Shown piece after piece: positions 1 through 6,493 of a stretch of DNA of 12,694 nt (its first letter is position 1; each line of letters starts with the position of its first letter). Location of the stretch: assembly GCA_035546295.1 (NCBI GenBank), contig DATKBT010000035.1, positions 1-12,694 on the forward strand. The letters are read 5' to 3'. This stretch comes from DATKBT01 sp035546295. GTDB taxonomy: Bacteria; Acidobacteriota; Thermoanaerobaculia; Multivoradales; Multivoraceae. The translations under genes and the position numbers were made by a program. Under the pieces are notes generated by a model. That model ran no database searches. It was given only the letters and a program-made list of their open reading frames with translations, and was not told the DNA's origin.

Positions 1-2
1 TG

Positions 3-2390
3 GAGGCCGAACGGCGCTTCCTCCGGGAGCGCCAGATCCTCGCCGAGCTCGAGCACCCGGCGATCGCTCGTCTGCTCGACGGCGGTGTGGCGAGCGACGG
101 CTCTCCCTTCCTGGTGATGGACCTGGTGGACGGCGAGCCGATCGACGTCTACTGCGACCGGACCGGCGCCCGGCTGGAGCAGCGGCTCGAGCTCTTCCTG
201 GCGGTGTGCGACGCGGTGCGCTCCGCGCACGAGCGCCTGATCGTGCACCGAGACATCAAGCCCCCCAACGTGCTGGTGACCGACGAGGGGCAGGTCAAGC
301 TGCTCGACTTCGGAATCGCCGGGCTGGTCGAAGAGGCCGAGGCGGCACCCGTGTCCACCATCGTGCACGCATTCACCCCGGAGTATGCGTCGCCCGAGCA
401 GGTCCGGCTGGAGCGAGTCGGTACTGCGAGCGACGTCTACTCGCTGGGGATGCTGCTCTACCTCCTTCTGGCGCGCCGCCTCCCTTACCAGACCCGCGGT
501 CTGCGGCCGGCGGAGCTGGAACAGCTCGTCTGCGAGGTCGAGCCGGAGCCTCCCAGCGTCGCTCTGATTGGCGGGGCAGACGCGGAGCCCGGGCGCTCGC
601 GCCTGCGTCTCGCTCGGCGGCTGCGCGGCGACCTCGACCACATCGTGCTGAAAGCCCTGGAGAAGGGCACCTCTCGGCGCTACCCGAGCGCCACGGAGCT
701 CGCTCTCGATGTTCGTCGCTATCTCCGCGGGCTGCCGGTGGAGGCGCGGCCGGCGACGGTCGGCTATCGGGCGCGCCGTTTCGTCGCCCGCCATCGGCTC
801 GCGGTCGCCGCCTCGGGGGCGATCGTGCTCGCTATGATGATGGGCTTGGCGGTGGCGGCGTCGCAGGCGTCGCGCGCCTCGCGGGAGCGGGATCTCGCCC
901 AGTCGTCAGCGGCCAAGGCGAGGGTCGTCTCCGAGTTCCTGACCGAGCTGTTCGAGGAGGCCAATCCCTACGAAGGCGCGGACCCGACCGCCAGCGACCT
1001 GTTGTCAACGGGCGAGGCGAAGATCGCGACCGAGCTCGGGGCCCACCCCGAAGCACGGGCCGATCTGTTGGAAGCGATGGGTCGGGCCTATCAAGGGCTG
1101 GGCAACTACGAAGCCGCTCAGCGGCTCGGCGGCGAGGCGCTCGAGCTCAAACGGAGACTGCTTCCGGAGACCAGTCCGGAGCTCGGACGAGCGATTCTCG
1201 CCTACGGCCTGTCCTTGGCTGCGGCTGGTCAGTCGGAGCGAGCCGTCGCGCTGATGCACGAAGCGCTCGGTGTGCTCGAGGCCGACGGGTCGGACGGCGG
1301 GGAGGCAGGCGCGCGCGCCCATCGATCCCTCGCCAACCACGCGGTGCAGAACGATCTCGCTCTGGCCGAGCACCACCTCCAACGCGCGCTCGAGATCCAG
1401 AGGCGGATCACGCCGGGCGAGAGTACCCCGCTCGGCCTGCTCATCCACGACCTGGCGAGACTGTGGGAGCTTCAAGGTCGACGCCTGGAGGGCTTGGAGC
1501 TCAAGAGGGAGGCGCTCGCGATGATCGAGCCGCTGGTCGAGCCCGGAGCCCCCGTCCTGTACCAGATTCAGGGGAACCTGGCGATCTCCCTGGCCGGGCT
1601 CGGTCGATTCGAAGAGGCCGACGAGCTCCATCGAGCGGCGATCGCGGGGTTGGAAGCGAGGCTCGCCCCGGATCACCCCGGCCTCATCGCGAGCCTGACC
1701 AGCCACGGACACCTCCTGCTGACGGCAGGCCGATTCGAGGACGCGGCGCAGCCCATCGAACGGTCGGCGGCGCTGGCCGAAGGCCTCGTCGAGCTGCGCT
1801 ACGACGCGGTCGGCGCACGGGTGAATCTGGCGACGCTCCGGCGAGAGCAGGGCCGGCTCACCGAGGCGCTCGAGCTGTACGAGTCGGCACTCGATGCCTT
1901 GTCCGCGCTCGGCCTTCCGGACCGGTCGGCGCCGGTGGCGCGCGTCGAAAGCCTCATCGGAGAGTCTCTGATCCGTCTCGGACGTCTGCCGGAGGCTCGC
2001 GATCGCCTGCGGCATTCTCTCGCCATCCAGGAGGAGCAGCCTGGAGTCCAGGTCGCCGTCATCGCCGAGTCGCAAGCCGCGCTCGGTGAAGCGCTCTGCC
2101 GGTTGGGCACGGTCGACGACGGCCTCGAGTTGATCGACCGAGGTTGCACCGGATCGATCGAACGCGCGAGCGAGCACGGCTGGCAGGCCGGCACGTGTGC
2201 CGTGCGTCGGGCCGAGTGCGCGCTGCGTGCAGGCCGCGTGGGGACGACCTTGGTGGCCTCACTCGAGTCCGCGCAGCGATCGTTTTCGGATCGATTGCCC
2301 GCGGGTAGCTACTGGCGCACGCGCGTGGAGGCGCTTCTAGCCGAGGTCCCGCCGCCTGGCCTGACGCATCCTTCGACCGGGGCGCGCTGA
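3..2390 (+). CDS. Membrane Ser/Thr protein kinase with C-terminal TPR repeats (5'-truncated)
   Basis: This Hanks-type kinase probably senses a signal through its TPR half and phosphorylates the sigma factor encoded next. The gene begins before the window. The frame is open from position 3, and the first residues already match the alpha-C helix region (RRFLRERQILAELEHP), so the GTG at 87 is not the start. The glycine loop and ATP-binding lysine are off the window. Numbering from position 3, I see the catalytic loop HRDIKPPN (82-89), DFG (102-104), an activation-segment SPE (130-132) and SDVYSLG. A single membrane helix lies at about 266-286 (AVAASGAIVLAMMMGLAVAA). About 480 residues of TPR-like helical pairs follow (for example AMGRAYQGLGNYEAAQRL and NLAISLAGLGRFEEADEL). 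The catalytic loop reads KPPN where KPSN/KPEN is usual; catalytic D84 and N89 are kept. The kinase domain would be cytoplasmic and the TPR domain on the other side of the membrane. The family call is firm; the ligand is unknown. Confidence 0.93.
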   Translation, partial: EAERRFLRERQILAELEHPAIARLLDGGVASDGSPFLVMDLVDGEPIDVYCDRTGARLEQRLELFLAVCDAVRSAHERLIVHRDIKPPNVLVTDEGQVKLLDFGIAGLVEEAEAAPVSTIVHAFTPEYASPEQVRLERVGTASDVYSLGMLLYLLLARRLPYQTRGLRPAELEQLVCEVEPEPPSVALIGGADAEPGRSRLRLARRLRGDLDHIVLKALEKGTSRRYPSATELALDVRRYLRGLPVEARPATVGYRARRFVARHRLAVAASGAIVLAMMMGLAVAASQASRASRERDLAQSSAAKARVVSEFLTELFEEANPYEGADPTASDLLSTGEAKIATELGAHPEARADLLEAMGRAYQGLGNYEAAQRLGGEALELKRRLLPETSPELGRAILAYGLSLAAAGQSERAVALMHEALGVLEADGSDGGEAGARAHRSLANHAVQNDLALAEHHLQRALEIQRRITPGESTPLGLLIHDLARLWELQGRRLEGLELKREALAMIEPLVEPGAPVLYQIQGNLAISLAGLGRFEEADELHRAAIAGLEARLAPDHPGLIASLTSHGHLLLTAGRFEDAAQPIERSAALAEGLVELRYDAVGARVNLATLRREQGRLTEALELYESALDALSALGLPDRSAPVARVESLIGESLIRLGRLPEARDRLRHSLAIQEEQPGVQVAVIAESQAALGEALCRLGTVDDGLELIDRGCTGSIERASEHGWQAGTCAVRRAECALRAGRVGTTLVASLESAQRSFSDRLPAGSYWRTRVEALLAEVPPPGLTHPSTGAR

Positions 2391-2403
2391 GCATCGCTCG
2401 ACG

Positions 2404-2967
2404 ATGCCGGACCCTTCTGTGAGCCGCGGCGAGGTGACACGCCTGCTGGGAGCCCTCCGCGAGGGCGACCGCAGGGCGTTCGACCGGGTCTGGGATCTGC
2501 TCTACCGAGAGCTGAGGTTGCTCGCTCGGTCCCAGCTCCGGGCGCCCGCCGCCACCCTCGACACCACCGCGCTGGTCCACGAGGCCTACCTCAAGCTGGT
2601 CGACGCCGAGCGCATCGACCTCCGCGACCGCTCGCACTTCTTCGCCCTGGCGGCCAAGGTGATGCGCGAGATCGTGGTCGACTTCGCGCGGCGGAGCCAC
2701 GCCAAGAAACGGGGCGGCGACGCGGTGCGGCTGACCTTCGACGAGACCCGGCTCTCGATCGAACGGGAGGCGACCCTGGTGCTGGCGCTCGACCAGGCGC
2801 TCGGCCGGCTCGCCCAGCTCAGCGAGCGCCTCAACCGGGTGTTCGAGCTGCGCTACTTCGGGGGTCTCAGCGAAGAGGAGACCGCCGAGGTCCTCGGCGT
2901 GTCGCTCCGGACAGTGCAGCGCGACTGGTTCAAGAGCCGGGCCTGGCTCCAGCGCGAGCTGGCCTGA
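2404..2967 (+). CDS. ECF-type RNA polymerase sigma factor, kinase-associated subgroup
   Basis: This 187-residue protein has the two ECF domains. Sigma-2 is at about 10-100, with ALVHEAYLKL (56-65) and the -10-binding stretch HFFALAAKVMREIVVDFARR. Sigma-4 is at about 125-185, with LRYFGGLSEEETAEVLGVSLRTVQRDW containing the helix-turn-helix. It resembles the family found in Acidobacteria and Planctomycetes beside Ser/Thr kinases (TIGR02999-like; ECF43 is the studied example). Region 2.2 has D-T-T-A (53-56) in place of the acidic D-A-E-D core-binding motif. In Vibrio ECF43 that loss is offset by threonine phosphorylation by the partner kinase, so T54 or T55 is a candidate phosphosite here (inference). 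The ATG is 13 bp after the kinase stop. No clear Shine-Dalgarno is visible, so translational coupling is likely. No anti-sigma factor gene follows. Confidence 0.93.
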   Translation: MPDPSVSRGEVTRLLGALREGDRRAFDRVWDLLYRELRLLARSQLRAPAATLDTTALVHEAYLKLVDAERIDLRDRSHFFALAAKVMREIVVDFARRSHAKKRGGDAVRLTFDETRLSIEREATLVLALDQALGRLAQLSERLNRVFELRYFGGLSEEETAEVLGVSLRTVQRDWFKSRAWLQRELA

Positions 2968-2974
2968 GACCCGA

Positions 2975-3007
2975 CCGCGGACTCGAGTCGCGGACCCGCA
3001 TCGCGGG
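2975..3007. repeat. Two adjacent inverted repeats after the sigma-factor gene
   Basis: A 10-bp perfect palindrome GACTCGAGTC (2980-2989) is flanked by CCGC (2975-2978) and GCGG (2990-2993), giving arms of 9 bp with one bulged G. A second hairpin follows at once: CCCGC (2995-2999), loop ATC, GCGGG (3003-3007). The core CTCGAGT recurs once at 3016-3022. These could be part of the transcript end of the kinase-sigma operon or a binding site for a dimeric regulator; the sequence does not decide. Confidence 0.45.
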
Positions 3008-3045
3008 CTCCACGCCTCGAGTGCCTGAGCCAGTGGGAGGCAAAC

Positions 3046-3073
3046 GAACCCGCCAAGAACGGGTGGCGGGTTC
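3046..3073 (+). terminator. Terminator-like hairpin after the kinase-sigma operon
   Basis: There is a perfect 9-bp stem, GAACCCGCC (3046-3054) with GGCGGGTTC (3065-3073), and a 10-nt loop. An alternative shorter pairing, ACCCG (3048-3052) with CGGGT (3060-3064), is nested within it. The following bases (TCTCG) are not a real T-tract, so an intrinsic terminator is likely but not certain. Its position between the sigma gene and the next start separates the two transcription units. Confidence 0.5.
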
Positions 3074-3098
3074 TCGTCCCGCTTGCGAGCGAGTAGAT

Positions 3099-3114
3099 GC
3101 GGGGCGATCTCCGC
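3099..3114 (+). promoter_or_regulatory. Small hairpin just upstream of the secreted repeat protein's ribosome-binding site
   Basis: GCGGGG (3099-3104) pairs with CTCCGC (3109-3114), with one G-T pair, around the loop CGAT. It ends 10 nt before the Shine-Dalgarno. It may only be a leader structure or may modulate translation. No protein-binding motif is recognised. Confidence 0.25.
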
Positions 3115-3124
3115 TTCGCTTACC

Positions 3125-3130
3125 AGGGAG
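3125..3130 (+). promoter_or_regulatory. Ribosome-binding site fixing the GTG start at 3138
   Basis: AGGGAG lies 7 nt upstream of an in-frame GTG at 3138. The frame stays open up to another GTG at 3021, but that start has no such site, falls within the inverted-repeat cluster and would place 39 residues before the signal peptide. The 3138 start is therefore preferred. Confidence 0.7.
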
Positions 3131-3137
3131 ACTGCCA

Positions 3138-4814
3138 GTGATCGAGACCAACCTTCGTCGCGCCGTTTTGGCCCGCTCGCCGCGGGCTGCCCGTGTACCC
3201 GGGGTCGTGTTCGGGCTACTCGTCCTCATCGCAGCGGTTGCCACCGCCCAGGGAGGCTCGCCCTGTGCTCCGATCTCGGCCAACGTGGGAGAGATCTCCT
3301 TCGTCGACTTCGGTACCCTCCAGGATCCCGGAGCGGCCTTGTTCGGCGACGGAACCGGCGTCGTGGTGTTCACCGCGTCGGCGAGCGTCGGCGACGACGA
3401 TCGCGAGGGCATCATGGGAATCTTCGTCGATCAGCAGGGTCAGCCGGTCGGTAGCGCGTTCCTGATCAACACCTTCACCGTCGGGGACCAGTTCGAACCG
3501 GCGGTCGCGGCGGCACCCGATGGCCGCTTCGTGGTGGTGTGGGAGAGCGATGTCTCGCCGGGCGACAGCGACGGCCAGAGCATCCGCGGACGCCTCTACG
3601 GCGCCGACGGTCTTCCTCGCGGCGACGACTTCCAGGTCAACGACTTCGTGCTCGACGACCAGACGTTCCCGCAGGTCGGCATGACCGACGACGGGAGCTT
3701 CGTGGTGGTGTGGGAGAGCGAGGAATCGCCCGGCACCGACGACAGCAGCAACAGCGTCCAGGCCCGCCGGTACGACGCCAACGGCAATCCGCGGGGCCCG
3801 CAGTTCCAGGTCAACACCCGGATCAACTCCTTCCAACAGGAGCCCGACATCGGCGTGGCTCCCGACGGCAGCTTCGTGGTGGTGTTCGCGAGCCGCGACA
3901 GCGCCGGCAGCGACGGCAGCGGCGACAGCGTGCAGATGCGGCGCTACGCAGCGAACGGCCAGGCGCAGGGGCCCGAGCAGCAGGTCAACGTGACCACCTC
4001 ACTGAATCAGGTCAAACCGAGGGTGGCGGTCGACGCTGATGGCACGTACCTGGTGGCCTGGGAGAGCGCGACCTCGGCGGGAACCGACAACGACGGCCGC
4101 AGCGTTCAGGCGCGGGGTTTCCTGGCCAGCGGGGTCGCTGCCGGCAACGAGGTTCAAGTCAACGAGCGCATCTACCGCAACGACGACACCGTCGACGTCG
4201 CGCCGGTGGGTGGTCGCGAGTTCCTGGTGGTGTGGCAGAGCCCGATCGAGGGCGTGACCTATCCCGACGCCGCGGCGCGAGCGCTGACCCTCGAGGGTCA
4301 GTTCCTGGGCTTCGAGTACACCGTCAGCCCAGGGATCAGTGACCCGGTGGTCGCCGGTAACCGCGCCGGTTCTTCGCTCATCGCGGCGCGCACGGTCGCG
4401 CGAGCGGGAGGCGTCGTCGGGCAGGCGTACAGCCATCCCTGTGCCACCGGCACCGGAGTCACTGAGTGCACCCAGAACTCGCAGACCCTCTGCCTCAACC
4501 AGGACCGCTTCCGGGTGACCATGAGCTGGCGCAACGCGCAGGGCGAGCAGGGCGCCGGTCAGGCGGTCGAGCTGACCCCGGACACCGGCTACTTCTGGAT
4601 CTTCGATGCGGCAAACGTCGAGGTGGTGATCAAACTGCTCAACGCGTGCGGTTTCGGCCAGCGGTACTGGGTGTTCGTCGCCGGGCTCACCGACGTCGAG
4701 GTCGATCTGATCGTCGAGGACACCCAGGCGTCGGAGGTCCTCATGTACAGCAACCCACTGGGGGTGGCGTTCCAGCCGGTCACCGACACGAACGCCTTCG
4801 CGACCTGTCCCTGA
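3138..4814 (+). CDS. Secreted repeat protein, probable seven-bladed beta-propeller with a conserved C-terminal module
   Basis: This 558-residue exported protein has no enzyme assignment. The N-terminus is basic, with a hydrophobic core (VVFGLLVLIAAVATA, about 23-37) and likely signal peptidase cleavage near ATA-Q. Residues 74 to about 430 hold six repeats of 57-58 residues, starting at 74, 131, 188, 246, 304 and 362, plus a weaker one near 412. Each has a core strand such as FVVVWES, an Asp/Gly/Ser-rich turn (SPGTDD), a second strand (VQARRYDANG) and an end in QVN. Regular spacing and count suggest a beta-propeller; the Asp-rich turns could bind calcium (inference). From C435 to the end is a different domain with five cysteines, the motif LCLNQDRFRVTMSW, then GYFWIF, RYWVF and a terminal FATCP. 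I recall this tail on many otherwise unrelated secreted proteins of Thermoanaerobaculia-like bacteria, but know no named function. It may be a surface or export module. Confidence 0.85.
   Translation: MIETNLRRAVLARSPRAARVPGVVFGLLVLIAAVATAQGGSPCAPISANVGEISFVDFGTLQDPGAALFGDGTGVVVFTASASVGDDDREGIMGIFVDQQGQPVGSAFLINTFTVGDQFEPAVAAAPDGRFVVVWESDVSPGDSDGQSIRGRLYGADGLPRGDDFQVNDFVLDDQTFPQVGMTDDGSFVVVWESEESPGTDDSSNSVQARRYDANGNPRGPQFQVNTRINSFQQEPDIGVAPDGSFVVVFASRDSAGSDGSGDSVQMRRYAANGQAQGPEQQVNVTTSLNQVKPRVAVDADGTYLVAWESATSAGTDNDGRSVQARGFLASGVAAGNEVQVNERIYRNDDTVDVAPVGGREFLVVWQSPIEGVTYPDAAARALTLEGQFLGFEYTVSPGISDPVVAGNRAGSSLIAARTVARAGGVVGQAYSHPCATGTGVTECTQNSQTLCLNQDRFRVTMSWRNAQGEQGAGQAVELTPDTGYFWIFDAANVEVVIKLLNACGFGQRYWVFVAGLTDVEVDLIVEDTQASEVLMYSNPLGVAFQPVTDTNAFATCP
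3357..4420 (+). repeat. Six to seven protein-level tandem repeats of 57-58 codons
   Basis: The codons for the core strand start at 3357, 3528, 3699, 3873, 4047 and 4221, at spacings of 171, 171, 174, 174 and 174 bp. A degenerate copy (SSLIAAR) starts at 4371, 150 bp further on. The best-conserved DNA is the strand itself, with TTCGTGGTGGTGTGGGAGAG present in the second and third copies. The remainder has diverged, so this is an old duplication and not a recent or unstable array. Confidence 0.75.
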
Positions 4815-5041
4815 GTCGACACCACGTCGCGCCTGGCGTACTACCAGAGGAGCGTTTCGACGATGTCTGTCTCGGAGCTTCTGCGAAGTCGCGGCATGCA
4901 GAGCTCCGTCGTAGGGGGTTGCCTGGCCGCCGTCGAAGCGCCCGGATGACATTTGCATTCCACAGCCAACAGTGCGGGTTGAACAGGGATTGCGACTCCA
5001 AGGTCTGAGCACACTGCCCCTGGCCCGCGCCGCGCTTCGCG
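4815..5041. other. Convergent intergenic gap with an imperfect hairpin
   Basis: The gap lies between the ends of two convergent genes. It contains an inverted repeat, CGGAGCTTCTGC (4873-4884) against GCAGAGCTCCG (4898-4908), forming 11 bp with one bulged T and a 13-nt loop. This is the best terminator candidate for the + strand gene, although no T-tract follows. A weak 4-bp hairpin, CGCG-CTT-CGCG (5031-5041), sits at the end of the - strand gene. A 28-codon frame at 4863-4949 overlaps the large hairpin and is discussed as a finding. Nothing else is recognised. Confidence 0.45.
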
Positions 5042-6493
5042 TCACCTCCCGGGTCCCCTCGCCGGCGGCCAGATCCGCTGCCACCAGGGGCGATCGGGCT
5101 CGTCGCCGAGGTCCGGGATCTCGTCCATCTGGGCGCGGATGTCCTCGAGGTCCCAGCCGGTGAGTCGCGCCAGGGTCTGCGCCTCGCGCTCGTAGCGGTC
5201 GGACAGGCTGGCGAAGTACTGGCGCGCCGCCGGGCACTGACTGGGGCTCCCCTTCCAGGCGTGGCGCATGACGTAGCGGCCCTGGAAGTTCGAGCGGTCC
5301 GCGGTCTCCTGGAACCGCAAATCCTCGGGGAAGTGCTCGCGGTCGTAGCGCACGTGCAGCCGGGTCACGAACACGTCGCGAGCCTGGCCGCGCGAGGAGT
5401 CGTCGGCGATCCAGAACACGCCGAGGTCACTCAGCTCGGTGATCGAGAGCGGGTCGGCGGCGCAGGGGTCGCACCAGTTCATGTCCCACGCGTACTCGAG
5501 GAACACGCCGCTGCCGTTCGCCTCCTCGTACTGCCGCGTGAACAGGTCGCGGTAGAAGTCCTCGAACTTGGCCTCGACGAAGGTGGGGATCTCGACGTCG
5601 GTGGGCAGGCGGATGGTCCGGTAGTTGGTCGTCTCGACCCGGCCGCGGCGGGTCAGCGTGTAGACGAACATCTCCTGCGTCCCCTCCGAGTTCACCGTTC
5701 CGAGCCGGATCGGAAGGCCGAACTTCGGGGTCTCGAACGCCATCTGCAGGGGCCGGAGGTTGACGACGCCGAGGCGCGCCTGCTCGTCGAGGTTGACCCT
5801 GGCGACGAAGAAGCGCATCCCTTGGCGGAGGTAGCTGCCGAGCACGTCGGTGGCGCCGTCCGGGATCCGGTAGCCGTTGCGGCGCAGCCAGGTCTCGAGC
5901 CCGTGGCTCTCGTCGGCGGAGAGGATCAGGATGTCGTACTCGCCGACCGTGTACTTGGCCTCGATGGTCACGCCGAGCTCGCGGTCGGAGCGGCCGGCGT
6001 CGGCCATCGCCATCGGAGCCGCTGCACTCTCCAGCTCCATCCTGCGTTGCAAGCGCTCCTGTTCGCACGGGTTCGAGTCGTGATACTCGACCAGGCGCGG
6101 CGCGGTGTAAGCGTCGAGGTGGTCGATCACGGCCTGCTCGCCGACGTGGATCTGGTCGCGCGCGAGCACGGTCGGCACCGGGACGACCAGTGCGAACTCG
6201 CGCGGGTCCCCCTGGTAGTCGCTGGCCATGGTGACCACGGTGCGCTCACCGTCGCGCACCAGGACCACCTGCGAAGCCCGGTTGTAGAGCTTGGTGTCGG
6301 CCTTCGAGACGAAGAAGCCGCAGAAGGCATCGGAGCGCGACGCGAAGGCGAGCGCAAGCGCGACGGTGACCAGCGTGGCGAGCGAGATCCGCCCGAGGGA
6401 GACGGAGGTCCGGGCAACGGCGACCGGTGGCAAAGACCGCCGCACCCCGGACGCGGGCGCGGTGGCGGATGGACGGGGGTCGTGTTCGGGCAT
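5042..6493 (-). CDS. DUF2330 domain secreted protein (internal start within the longer frame)
   Basis: This 483-residue protein, if made separately, starts at the ATG at 6493, which has a near-perfect AAGGAGG 5 nt upstream. It then has its own export signal: a basic region, a hydrophobic core (about 37-50, LATLVTVALALAFA) and a likely cleavage after SRSDA, before FCGFFVSKAD. The mature part matches the uncharacterised DUF2330 family, with an early Cys after the signal, the run VVTMASDYQG followed by FALVVPVP, then EYDILILSA and FFVARVNL. The mature part has five cysteines (58, 143, 341, 344, 420), including a C-D-P-C pair at 341-344 that could be a disulfide or metal site. The C-terminus (PWWQRIWPPARGPGR) is Trp/Pro/Arg-rich. 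No enzyme activity is known to me. The strong ribosome-binding site and signal peptide argue that this part is translated independently even if a longer fusion is also made. Confidence 0.8.
   Translation of the reverse strand: MPEHDPRPSATAPASGVRRSLPPVAVARTSVSLGRISLATLVTVALALAFASRSDAFCGFFVSKADTKLYNRASQVVLVRDGERTVVTMASDYQGDPREFALVVPVPTVLARDQIHVGEQAVIDHLDAYTAPRLVEYHDSNPCEQERLQRRMELESAAAPMAMADAGRSDRELGVTIEAKYTVGEYDILILSADESHGLETWLRRNGYRIPDGATDVLGSYLRQGMRFFVARVNLDEQARLGVVNLRPLQMAFETPKFGLPIRLGTVNSEGTQEMFVYTLTRRGRVETTNYRTIRLPTDVEIPTFVEAKFEDFYRDLFTRQYEEANGSGVFLEYAWDMNWCDPCAADPLSITELSDLGVFWIADDSSRGQARDVFVTRLHVRYDREHFPEDLRFQETADRSNFQGRYVMRHAWKGSPSQCPAARQYFASLSDRYEREAQTLARLTGWDLEDIRAQMDEIPDLGDEPDRPWWQRIWPPARGPGR

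Noticed and set aside
1005..2177. 390-codon open frame on the - strand
   Set aside because: It is antisense to the TPR region of the kinase, which has clear repeats; the product has no motif.
3021..3137. Upstream GTG start for the secreted repeat protein
   Set aside because: It has no Shine-Dalgarno, overlaps the hairpin cluster, and would bury the signal peptide behind 39 extra residues.
3999..5237. 412-codon open frame on the - strand
   Set aside because: It spans three unrelated real regions (repeat protein, gap, DUF2330 end) and is Arg/Gly/Pro-rich, as expected of a shadow in G+C-rich DNA.
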